Source of the DNA: Thermoplasmata archaeon
GTDB lineage: Archaea; Thermoplasmatota; Thermoplasmata; Sysuiplasmatales; Sysuiplasmataceae
Direction: 5' to 3'
Assembly (NCBI GenBank): GCA_021811925.1
Contig: JAKAPY010000103.1
Coordinates: 1-6,333 of the forward strand
Length of the DNA stretch: 6,333 bases
Below the pieces are notes generated by a model. It was not told the DNA's origin and ran no database searches. It saw only the letters and a list, made by a program, of their open reading frames with translations. Of the stretch, positions 1-5,634 are shown one piece after another. Numbering within the stretch: the first letter of the stretch is position 1; each line of letters opens with the position of its first letter. The translations under genes and the position numbers were made by a program.

Positions 1-2495
1 TGGAAGAATCGAAGACGGCGCTTTCGGAACTCGAGTCTAAGCTCGGCGAGGGAGATGAGCGCTCCGGGAAGTTGCAGTCACAAATAAACAAGCTGAATAA
101 TGAAATTGCGATAACGGATGAAGATATCAGGCATCTCCAGCTGGAGCACGACAGGATCAAGGACAAGACAGAGAGGGATTCGGTTGAATTTGCCAAGCTC
201 GAGGATGCAAAAAACAACATCGAATTTGAGTTCAAGGACACGGTCTGGCAGCTGAAGGACATGGGCTCAGGAGAAAAGGAGAAAGACGCGGAGCTCAGGA
301 AGTGTCAGGATGATTTTGTCCGCCTGAAGCGCAAGGAGGGTGAACTCTCCACCCGCATCGACGAGTTGGAGAAGAACATCAAGTCACTTACAAGGGAATA
401 CGAGAGACTCAAGGCTCAGCATGACGCCCGGGCAGACATGCAGGGCGGATACATGCGTGGCATAAGGGCTCTCCTCGAGACAAGGGACAGGAATGAGATT
501 AAGGGGATATACGGGACTGTTTCAGAGCTCTGCAGCATCGAGAAGGATTTCGAGGAGGCAGTACAGACAGCCGCCGGTTCAAGGATGAATGCAATCGTTG
601 TCGAAGACGACGGCGTTGCAGCCACATGCATCAATTTCCTCAAGAAAAGCGGGCTCGGCAGGATAACATTCCTTCCGCTGAACAAGATGATGGACGGCAG
701 GCCAAGGGGAAAGGCCATAATGTCCTCCAGCCAGACTCTGGGCTTCGCCATTGACCACATCGAGTTCGAGGATAAATTCAGGCCCGCGTTCTGGTATGTT
801 CTCGGCGATACGCTCGTTGCCAGGAACCTGGAGGACATGCGTAGGCTGATGGGCGGTATAAGGCTCGTCACGCTTGACGGCGACATAGCTGAGGCCAGCG
901 GCGCAATGATAGGCGGCTCTGCCGACAAGGGTGCCAGGAAGCAGTTGGTTGAGACGGGGAGGCTGGATGAGGTGGGCGAGAAGCTGAGGTCGATGACTGT
1001 CGAGTCTGAGCAGAAGGGAGTTGATCTCATGAACACCAGGTCGGAGCTGAGGATCCTGGAGGAAAAGATAAAGCGCCTCAAGGCGAGCTCCGGTGACAGT
1101 TCCAGGACTCTTTCCGAACTTAGCGCCAAGCGGAACCAGCTGGAGAAGAGCCTCAACGAGCACCTCTTCAACCTGTCGAAGTTCAGGGAGGCAAATGCCT
1201 CAAGCGAAAAGCTACTGGCAGAGGTAGACTCGAAGCTCGAAACGGCCAACATAAACTCCAAAAACCTCAAGGGCGAGCGCGATGCGAAGTCGAAGGAACT
1301 GCTTTCAGACAAGCCAAAGGAGGTAAGCAACAGAGTGAACACGCTCAGGGAAGACATATCCAGGCTCAAGGACGGAATCCAGGAGAGCACTATAAGGGCA
1401 AACGGCGACAGGGTGCAGCTTCAGTTCCTGGAAAAAAGCAACAGGGAGACCTCTGGGGAAATAGGCCAGCTGGAGCAGAAGATATCCGCTCTGAGAGAGA
1501 AGGCAAAGGAATGCGGGAAGAACTCCTCCAGACTCCAGATTGAGATAAATGCGCTCGAGAAGATGGAGGAAAGTGTCAGCAGCGCCCAGGCCGCGCTCAG
1601 GAAGGAACGGGACGAGATTGTACGTTCCAGCCTTACTGAAAGGGGGCTTGTCACAAAGGCAAGGGAGCGCATAGATACGCTCAGGGACCTCATTATAACG
1701 CAGAAGAGCAACATAGTGGCAGTAGAAGAGAAGAAGAGGGAACTCAGCTCTGAAATTGAAGCGCTTAGGAACGGTGGCGCCGTCCGGCTTGATGGTGACT
1801 TCACAATGGACAAGCTGAAGGATGAAATAACGAGCGCCGAGAAGACACTCTCATCCATAGGCGGTGTGAACATGCTCGCAATCGACGACTACGAACAGAC
1901 AAGTTCCAGGTGCGAGAACCTTCAGGGCGAAATAGGCGAGTTCGAGGAGAAGAAGAAATCACTCGTCAAACTTGTCGACGAAATAAACAAGAAAAAAAGA
2001 GCCGGGCTAATGCGCGTCTTCGATTCAATTAATACGAATTTCAGGCAGATTTACTCAAGACTCTCCGGCGGCTCGGAAGGCGAACTTGTCCTCGAAAACA
2101 GGGAGGATCCGCTTCAGGGTGGAATGATCATAAAGGTCAGGCAGAAAGAGAGAAAAACGCTCCGCATTGAGGCATTGAGCGGCGGGGAGAAGAGTCTTGC
2201 GGCACTTGCATTCATTTTCTCAATACAGCAATTCGACCCGTCACCGGCATACTTCCTGGATGAGGTGGACATGTTCCTTGATGGCATAAATTCAGAGTCA
2301 GTGGCAAGGATGGTGAAGGGGCTGTCTGCCACAGCGCAGTTCCTGCAGGTATCGCTCAGAAAAGTGACCCTCAACAACGCTGACAGGCTGATTGGCGTGA
2401 CGAAGCAGCTCACTGGCCTGTCGGAAGTATTCCTGAGGGATCTGCCGGATGCCGAAATGGCACAGTCAACCGAGATGCAGGGGGTAGAAGGATGA
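1..2495 (+). CDS. smc: Chromosome segregation protein SMC (5' end missing)
   Basis: SMC is the ATPase of the SMC-ScpAB condensin, a ring that organises and helps segregate the chromosome. The reading frame is open from the left edge (first full codon at 3), so the TTG at 72 is not the true start. About 830 residues are present. A full SMC is about 1,150-1,200, so the N-terminal head with Walker A and part of the first coiled coil are missing. In order there is an N-terminal coiled coil (to about 440), a hinge domain (about 447-926, ending in the typical LDGDIAEASGAMIGG stretch), the returning coiled coil (about 930-1990) and the C-terminal ATPase head. The head has the ABC signature LSGGEKS (2175-2195) and Walker B YFLDEVD (2250-2270, D at 2259, catalytic E at 2262). 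The switch region reads VSLRK (S codon 2352), as in archaeal and eukaryotic SMCs, rather than bacterial THRK. The stop overlaps the scpA start. Assignment is very secure. Confidence 0.97.
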   Translation, partial: EESKTALSELESKLGEGDERSGKLQSQINKLNNEIAITDEDIRHLQLEHDRIKDKTERDSVEFAKLEDAKNNIEFEFKDTVWQLKDMGSGEKEKDAELRKCQDDFVRLKRKEGELSTRIDELEKNIKSLTREYERLKAQHDARADMQGGYMRGIRALLETRDRNEIKGIYGTVSELCSIEKDFEEAVQTAAGSRMNAIVVEDDGVAATCINFLKKSGLGRITFLPLNKMMDGRPRGKAIMSSSQTLGFAIDHIEFEDKFRPAFWYVLGDTLVARNLEDMRRLMGGIRLVTLDGDIAEASGAMIGGSADKGARKQLVETGRLDEVGEKLRSMTVESEQKGVDLMNTRSELRILEEKIKRLKASSGDSSRTLSELSAKRNQLEKSLNEHLFNLSKFREANASSEKLLAEVDSKLETANINSKNLKGERDAKSKELLSDKPKEVSNRVNTLREDISRLKDGIQESTIRANGDRVQLQFLEKSNRETSGEIGQLEQKISALREKAKECGKNSSRLQIEINALEKMEESVSSAQAALRKERDEIVRSSLTERGLVTKARERIDTLRDLIITQKSNIVAVEEKKRELSSEIEALRNGGAVRLDGDFTMDKLKDEITSAEKTLSSIGGVNMLAIDDYEQTSSRCENLQGEIGEFEEKKKSLVKLVDEINKKKRAGLMRVFDSINTNFRQIYSRLSGGSEGELVLENREDPLQGGMIIKVRQKERKTLRIEALSGGEKSLAALAFIFSIQQFDPSPAYFLDEVDMFLDGINSESVARMVKGLSATAQFLQVSLRKVTLNNADRLIGVTKQLTGLSEVFLRDLPDAEMAQSTEMQGVEG

Positions 2496-3358
2496 ATGAC
2501 AGGAACACTGTGATAATGAAAGAACTGCTCTTCCAGAAGTCTCTGCTCAGCGAGGACGCAAAGAAGTACGCCGAGATAGACAAGTACATGGATATAGCCC
2601 AGTCCATTCCCGAGGCGGACCATCATTCAATGAAGGATCCAGTCGAAAAAAGCATTGCAATAGTGTTCGAGCTCATAATGAACAATCAGCTTGACCCCGG
2701 CGCCATAGAGATACTCAACTTCTCAAGGCTCTACATGGAAAGGATCAAAAGTGAGCCGTATGTCAATTTCATAGTGGCAGGCAGACTCATTTTCATGGCG
2801 TGGAACGTCCTCAGGCTGGAAAGCGAAACAATGCTAAGCAGGCTGATGGCTTACAGGGAAGAGGCGCGGGATGTTGATCCAAACTTCTTCTATGTGTTTG
2901 ACGACGACCCCGAGTACTACGTCGGGGACTTCGAACTGGAGCCGGCAGTGCGCTCCAACTTCACGCGGGAAGTGAGCATAATGGATCTTCTGGATGCATT
3001 CAGCCAGGCACAGGCTGAGATCGCTGAACATCTTCGCAGGGCCTCACTCCCAATACAGGCACCGGACAGGAAGTTCGAGGATAATGCGCACAAGGAGGAT
3101 CCCGAGAAGGAGATCAATGCCGTTCTGGAGAAGCTGTATGCCTTCGGCCCTGGCCCCGTCCCATTCAGCGACTTGGCGCAGGGGAGAGACGACACCGTTA
3201 CCGTCTTCCTTTCGATGCTCTTCCTCGCAAGGCTTGGAAGGGTACGCATCTGGCAGGAGGAACCTCCCTCCGGAGAGATATACATGGAACCGATCAGCCA
3301 GCAACCAATGCTGTCGGTTGAGGTAACCGACTCATCCATCCCCGAGTCAGACGTGTAG
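2492..3358 (+). CDS. scpA: Kleisin subunit ScpA of SMC-ScpAB condensin
   Basis: ScpA is the kleisin that bridges the two SMC heads: its N-terminal helical domain contacts the SMC neck and its C-terminal winged helix contacts the opposite head. The 288-residue product shows the N-terminal kleisin domain from about residue 49 (DPVEKSIAIVFELI, then LDPGAIEILNFSRLYMERI and VAGRLIFMAWNVLRLESETML). An acidic linker follows, then a C-terminal winged helix (about 210-275, with VTVFLSMLFLARLGRVRIWQEE). The start overlaps the smc stop as ATGA (2492-2495), which suggests translational coupling, and a G-rich stretch lies just upstream. About 47 residues precede the usual kleisin start, and an in-frame ATG at 2630 would give a 242-residue protein of more typical layout. 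I prefer 2492 because of the overlap and the otherwise unexplained open frame. Family assignment is firm; the start is less so. Confidence 0.92.
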   Translation: MNDRNTVIMKELLFQKSLLSEDAKKYAEIDKYMDIAQSIPEADHHSMKDPVEKSIAIVFELIMNNQLDPGAIEILNFSRLYMERIKSEPYVNFIVAGRLIFMAWNVLRLESETMLSRLMAYREEARDVDPNFFYVFDDDPEYYVGDFELEPAVRSNFTREVSIMDLLDAFSQAQAEIAEHLRRASLPIQAPDRKFEDNAHKEDPEKEINAVLEKLYAFGPGPVPFSDLAQGRDDTVTVFLSMLFLARLGRVRIWQEEPPSGEIYMEPISQQPMLSVEVTDSSIPESDV

Positions 3359-3362
3359 GGTG
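3359..3362 (+). promoter_or_regulatory. Ribosome binding site for scpB
   Basis: GGTG directly after the scpA TAG stop matches part of the archaeal Shine-Dalgarno consensus GGAGGTGATC and lies 5 nt before the TTG at 3368. No ATG or GTG is available in frame between the scpA stop and the first conserved residues of ScpB, so this site supports the TTG start. Confidence 0.5.
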
Positions 3363-3367
3363 TTTCC

Positions 3368-3877
3368 TTGGAAGACAGTCTTCTTGTGGTCGAGGCAATG
3401 CTCTTTTCAGCTGGGCGACCGCTTCACCCGTCTGACATAGCAAGCGCGTCGGGCCTCGACATACAGGAGGTAAGGAAGGCCCTGAGGAAGCTCAACAGAA
3501 CATACTCGAACAGGGCAACTTCACTCGAAATTGTCAGAACTGGAGACAAGTACTCGATGCAGGTGAAGAAGGACTTCACGGGGAAAGCGAGGCAGCTGGC
3601 TCCCACTGAGATGCCTAAGGATCTGCTCAGGACAATCGCCGTAATAGCCTTCCATCAGCCGATTCTCCAGAGCGATCTTGCAAGGCGAAGGGGACCGAAA
3701 GTGTACGAAGAAGTCGGCAAGCTCAGGGACATGGGCCTGGTAAGCGTCAGGCAGCACGGCCATACTGTTGAGCTCACAACAAGCAACAGGTTCGCGGAGT
3801 TCTTCGGCATAGAGGCGAAGAACAGTTCCGAGGTCAGGAGTTATTTCGAACGGCTGACTTCGAGAAAGGCGGATTGA
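3368..3877 (+). CDS. scpB: Segregation and condensation protein ScpB
   Basis: ScpB is the accessory subunit of SMC-ScpAB. It forms dimers of tandem winged-helix domains that bind the central linker of ScpA and influence SMC head ATPase activity. The 169-residue product has a first winged helix (about 1-80, LLVVEAMLFSAGRPLHPSDIA, then an EVRKAL helix and an IVRTGDKYSMQV wing). The second is at about 85-155, with LRTIAVIAFHQPI, then RRGPKVYEEVGKLRDMGLV and a C-terminal FAEFFGI, the archaeal counterpart of the bacterial RG...LxxRGLI...F(L)xxFGL pattern. The start is TTG at 3368, since the frame opens only at the scpA stop 9 nt earlier. It is the last gene of the smc-scpA-scpB operon, because the next genes lie on the other strand or have their own promoter. 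No truncation is seen; the length is near that of other archaeal ScpB proteins. Confidence 0.93.
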   Translation: MEDSLLVVEAMLFSAGRPLHPSDIASASGLDIQEVRKALRKLNRTYSNRATSLEIVRTGDKYSMQVKKDFTGKARQLAPTEMPKDLLRTIAVIAFHQPILQSDLARRRGPKVYEEVGKLRDMGLVSVRQHGHTVELTTSNRFAEFFGIEAKNSSEVRSYFERLTSRKAD

Positions 3878-3889
3878 GCAATCCCGCCT
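3867..3889. terminator. Stem-loop across the scpB stop codon, possible transcript end
   Basis: The arm AGGCGGATT (3867-3875) pairs with AATCCCGCCT (3880-3889), with one bulged C and a GAGC loop, giving about nine base pairs. The stem includes the last codons and the stop of scpB. It also lies about 40 nt beyond the 3' end of the convergent tRNA-Arg, so it could mark the transcript end for either strand. No T-rich tract follows on either side, so an intrinsic terminator is not proven; it may instead stabilise the mRNA 3' end. Confidence 0.35.
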
Positions 3890-3930
3890 GCGCCTTAACC
3901 GCGGCCCTTGCCCAGGACAGGGGGAATGAG

Positions 3931-4004
3931 CGCCCGAGCCGGAATTTGAATCCGGGTCTGAAGATCCGCAATCTTCTAGGATGTCCAAGCTACCCCACTC
4001 GGGC
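3931..4004 (-). tRNA. tRNA-Arg, anticodon GCG
   Basis: A full 74-nt cloverleaf reads on the minus strand. The acceptor stem GCCCGAG/CTCGGGC is a perfect 7 bp (3998-4004 with 3932-3938). The D-loop carries G18-G19, the anticodon stem is GAAGA/TCTTC around the loop TTGCGGA, and the T arm is CCGGA/TCCGG with loop TTCAAAT. The anticodon GCG lies at 3969-3967 and reads arginine codons CGC and CGU. The D stem is weak (G10-U25 wobble and U13-U22 mismatch, or an alternative GGGU/AUCC pairing), a pattern I also know from other archaeal tRNAs. The discriminator is G (3931), no CCA is encoded, and there is no intron. It faces scpB tail to tail and the transporter gene head to head, so it is a single-gene transcription unit. 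Confidence 0.95.
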
Positions 4005-4024
4005 ATGCGAACCATTGCATCTCT

Positions 4025-4039
4025 CTTTTTATGTTTATC
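4025..4039 (-). promoter_or_regulatory. TATA-box (box A) promoter of tRNA-Arg
   Basis: Read on the minus strand this is GATAAACATAAAAAG, the only A/T-rich block upstream of the tRNA. Its centre is about 27 nt before the mature 5' end at 4004, the standard box A spacing in archaea, so transcription would start at or next to the tRNA 5' end. The exact hexamer cannot be fixed, since ATAAAC and CATAAAAA both fit loosely. Confidence 0.5.
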
Positions 4040-4075
4040 CGTCTTCGGGAGCCTCTGGCCGCGTACCGCCGAACG

Positions 4076-4090
4076 GCAAAACTACTTAAC
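4076..4090 (+). promoter_or_regulatory. Probable BRE/TATA promoter of the MFS transporter gene
   Basis: GCAAAACTACTTAAC combines an A-rich BRE-like half with a weak TATA-like ACTTAA. Its centre (about 4086) predicts a start near 4112, only a few nt before the ATG at 4119. No Shine-Dalgarno sequence is present between here and the ATG, which fits a leaderless or near-leaderless mRNA. The match to the box A consensus is only moderate. Confidence 0.35.
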
Positions 4091-4118
4091 CATGACTGGA
4101 TAACTTCGCCCGTCTGTT

Positions 4119-5312
4119 ATGGCTGAGGAGGGATCGGGCGGAAATGTGCCGAGTCGAAAGGCGCTGTTTTCCGTGCTTTCGTCCCGTTTCACATATTCAA
4201 TAAACTGGTACACCACCGCGACTCCCGCGCTTTACCTGATAGTCCAGCACTATGGCATTTCAAGTGCCTTTTCAGGGCTGATAGTCTCTGTATTCTTTCT
4301 CTCGGTCGGCCTGTTCCAGATCCCGGCAGGCGCGCTCTCCTCCAAATACGGGTCGAAGAAGGTCGCTCTGAACGGGCTGCTCGTACTTGCCGTCGGAAGC
4401 ATTGCAACACCATTCGCCCCGAACTTTCTTGTTCTGCTTGCCTTCAGGTTCGTTGCCGGCATCGGTGCTGCCCTTTTCTTCTCCCCAGCGATTGGCATCC
4501 TTTCAGCCTTCTACTCAAAGGAGAGCAGAACAGGAGTGATGGGCCTCTACAACGCCTCATTTTCACTGGGCGCAGGCATGGCCCTGCTGCTCTGGCCCAT
4601 AATTGTCAGGTCAACAAGCTGGCAGGCAGGTGTGATATTCGGGGGCGTGCTCTCACTTGTTGCCTACATCTACAGCAGTTTTGGCATTGACATGGGCAAG
4701 GCGGCCGAGAGCGCTGCCGTTGGAGTCACGCTCAAGGAGATTGCTTCCATCTTCAGGAACAGGGAGGTCTGGCTGATTTCGCTTGGGCTCGTCGGTGTGT
4801 GGGGCGTCTACAACGCGATACCGCAGTTCATGTACAACTATTCAATACAGTACATCGGCCTGAGCCCGTCGTCCATCCTGCCTGGCGCACTTGCGTCCAT
4901 AATTCTCTTCGGCGGACTGATTGGTGGTGTGATAAGCGGACCGCTGCACAGGAACATACGCAATGCACGCTCACTCCTGGTGCTGATAGTGGTGCTCTTT
5001 TCCATATCCCTTCCCCTTTTCATGATCAAGTCTCCATATACAGCTCTGGCAGGCAGCATAGCTGTCGGAGTTACTTTTACAGCCGGCGTGACACTTACTT
5101 ATGCACTGCCTGCACACATGTCAGGCATCGACCTGAAGAACATACCACTGGCCATCAGTCTTGTCAACAGTCTTCAGATACTGGGCGGATTCTGGGTTGC
5201 CACACTGTTCGGCTACGTCGTGTTCCACTTTGGATATCTGGCCGCCTTTGCTGCAATGATCGGCATTTCGCTTGCGTTTCTTCCGTTTTATCTGCTCATG
5301 CGGAAGCAGTGA
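4119..5312 (+). CDS. Major facilitator superfamily (MFS) transporter, substrate unknown
   Basis: This is a secondary transporter of the cytoplasmic membrane. The 397-residue protein has twelve clear hydrophobic segments in two halves of six, separated by a cytoplasmic loop at about 193-210 (GKAAESAAVGVTLKEIASIF). The MFS loop 2-3 motif is present as GALSSKYGSKKV (about residues 70-81), and segment 4 contains the conserved arginine in LAFRFVAGIGAALFF. Segment 5 is glycine-rich (YNASFSLGAGMALLL), as in proton-driven MFS carriers. The style recalls CynX/NarK-like anion or organic-acid carriers, but nothing fixes the substrate. The start at 4119 gives a short charged N-terminus before helix 1 and suits the promoter upstream; no Shine-Dalgarno is seen. 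It stands alone: divergent from tRNA-Arg and convergent with rps17e. The gene looks intact. Confidence 0.88.
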   Translation: MAEEGSGGNVPSRKALFSVLSSRFTYSINWYTTATPALYLIVQHYGISSAFSGLIVSVFFLSVGLFQIPAGALSSKYGSKKVALNGLLVLAVGSIATPFAPNFLVLLAFRFVAGIGAALFFSPAIGILSAFYSKESRTGVMGLYNASFSLGAGMALLLWPIIVRSTSWQAGVIFGGVLSLVAYIYSSFGIDMGKAAESAAVGVTLKEIASIFRNREVWLISLGLVGVWGVYNAIPQFMYNYSIQYIGLSPSSILPGALASIILFGGLIGGVISGPLHRNIRNARSLLVLIVVLFSISLPLFMIKSPYTALAGSIAVGVTFTAGVTLTYALPAHMSGIDLKNIPLAISLVNSLQILGGFWVATLFGYVVFHFGYLAAFAAMIGISLAFLPFYLLMRKQ

Positions 5313-5337
5313 TACAGGCACAGGGTGAGCGAAGCGA

Positions 5338-5529
5338 TCAGATACGCGGGTGCTTCCTGAATGTGGTCACATAGCCAGCGATCTTGTTGCGCATCATCAC
5401 AGACTTGACATCAGTTATCTTGCCGACAATCTGCTTGTTGTGCTCGTAGTCTTCAGAGAAAAGTGTTGGGTATTTGTTGACGAGCTCAACAGCGACTCTC
5501 TTTATGTATGTCGGTCTGATGTTTCCCAT
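5338..5529 (-). CDS. rps17e: 30S ribosomal protein S17e
   Basis: This is a small-subunit ribosomal protein of archaea and eukaryotes, absent from bacteria. The 63-residue product carries the family hallmarks: MGNIRPTYIKRVAVELVNKYP at the N-terminus, then the DYEHNKQIV helix and the MRNKIAGYVTTF core. Archaeal S17e is usually about 60-67 residues, so it is full length. The ATG at 5529 is the family start and has AGGA (5538-5541, read on the minus strand) about 8 nt upstream. It has its own TATA box at 5571-5583. Its 3' end converges on the MFS gene with 25 bp between the stops and no obvious terminator. It lies 105 bp downstream of the permease gene on the same strand, so read-through is possible. 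Confidence 0.95.
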   Translation of the reverse strand: MGNIRPTYIKRVAVELVNKYPTLFSEDYEHNKQIVGKITDVKSVMMRNKIAGYVTTFRKHPRI

Positions 5530-5544
5530 TAATATCTTCCTGCA

Positions 5545-5558
5545 GGTGGAAACCCACC
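5545..5558 (-). other. Short hairpin at the rps17e promoter/leader junction
   Basis: GGTGG (5545-5549) and CCACC (5554-5558) form a perfect 5-bp inverted repeat with a 4-nt loop. It lies between the TATA box and the ribosome binding site of rps17e, at or just downstream of the predicted transcription start near 5550. If transcribed it would be a small leader hairpin; otherwise it may be a factor site or chance. Confidence 0.25.
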
Positions 5559-5570
5559 AGCCCCCTTACC

Positions 5571-5583
5571 GTATTTAAATATG
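5571..5583 (-). promoter_or_regulatory. TATA-box promoter of rps17e
   Basis: CATATTTAAATAC on the minus strand contains TTTAAATA, close to the archaeal box A consensus, in otherwise GC-rich DNA. The core ATTTAAAT (5573-5580) is palindromic. Spacing predicts a start near 5550 and a leader of about 20 nt before the ATG at 5529. No gene runs rightward on the plus strand from here, so the minus direction is the sensible one. Confidence 0.65.
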
Positions 5584-5600
5584 TCGAACCAGGGATAAAC

Positions 5601-5617
5601 ATGACAAGCTCTGTCAT
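5601..5617. repeat. 6-bp inverted repeat between permease and rps17e genes
   Basis: ATGACA (5601-5606) and TGTCAT (5612-5617) are a perfect inverted repeat around a 5-nt spacer. It lies 17 nt past the permease stop and about 18 bp upstream of the rps17e TATA box. It may be a weak 3' stem-loop of the permease mRNA or a dyad operator site; no run of T follows on the minus strand beyond GTTTATC. Confidence 0.3.
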
Positions 5618-5634
5618 CCGCACGCACTGGCATT

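Noticed and set aside
416..1390. Long minus-strand open frame opposite smc (324 codons)
   Set aside because: It is an antisense shadow: serine- and leucine-rich, no domain, and fully covered by the SMC hinge and coiled coil. Other antisense frames under smc (579-1163, 1421-1873, 2114-2626) are rejected for the same reason.
2349..2363. SMC lacks the switch histidine (VSLRK instead of ITHRK)
   Set aside because: Archaeal and eukaryotic SMC heads commonly have SLR/SLK or TLR here, so it is a family feature and not a defect.
3979..3996. Weak or mismatched D stem of tRNA-Arg as a sign of a pseudo-tRNA
   Set aside because: Acceptor, anticodon and T stems are perfect, the D- and T-loop conserved bases are present, and a G10-U25 with U13-U22 D stem also occurs in other archaeal tRNAs.
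3874..4089. Plus-strand open frame of 71 codons after scpB
   Set aside because: It runs straight through the antisense of the tRNA-Arg gene and its promoter and has no family resemblance.
4799..5374. Plus-strand open frame of 191 codons in the second half of the transporter gene
   Set aside because: It is out of frame with a clear 12-helix MFS protein, with a His/Cys/Arg-rich composition typical of a shifted frame and no recognisable domain.
4031..5602. Shared 10-mer GGATAAACAT at 4031-4040 (minus) and 5593-5602 (plus)
   Set aside because: Pairs of identical 10-mers are expected by chance many times in a window this size, and the two copies have different orientation relative to the nearby genes.
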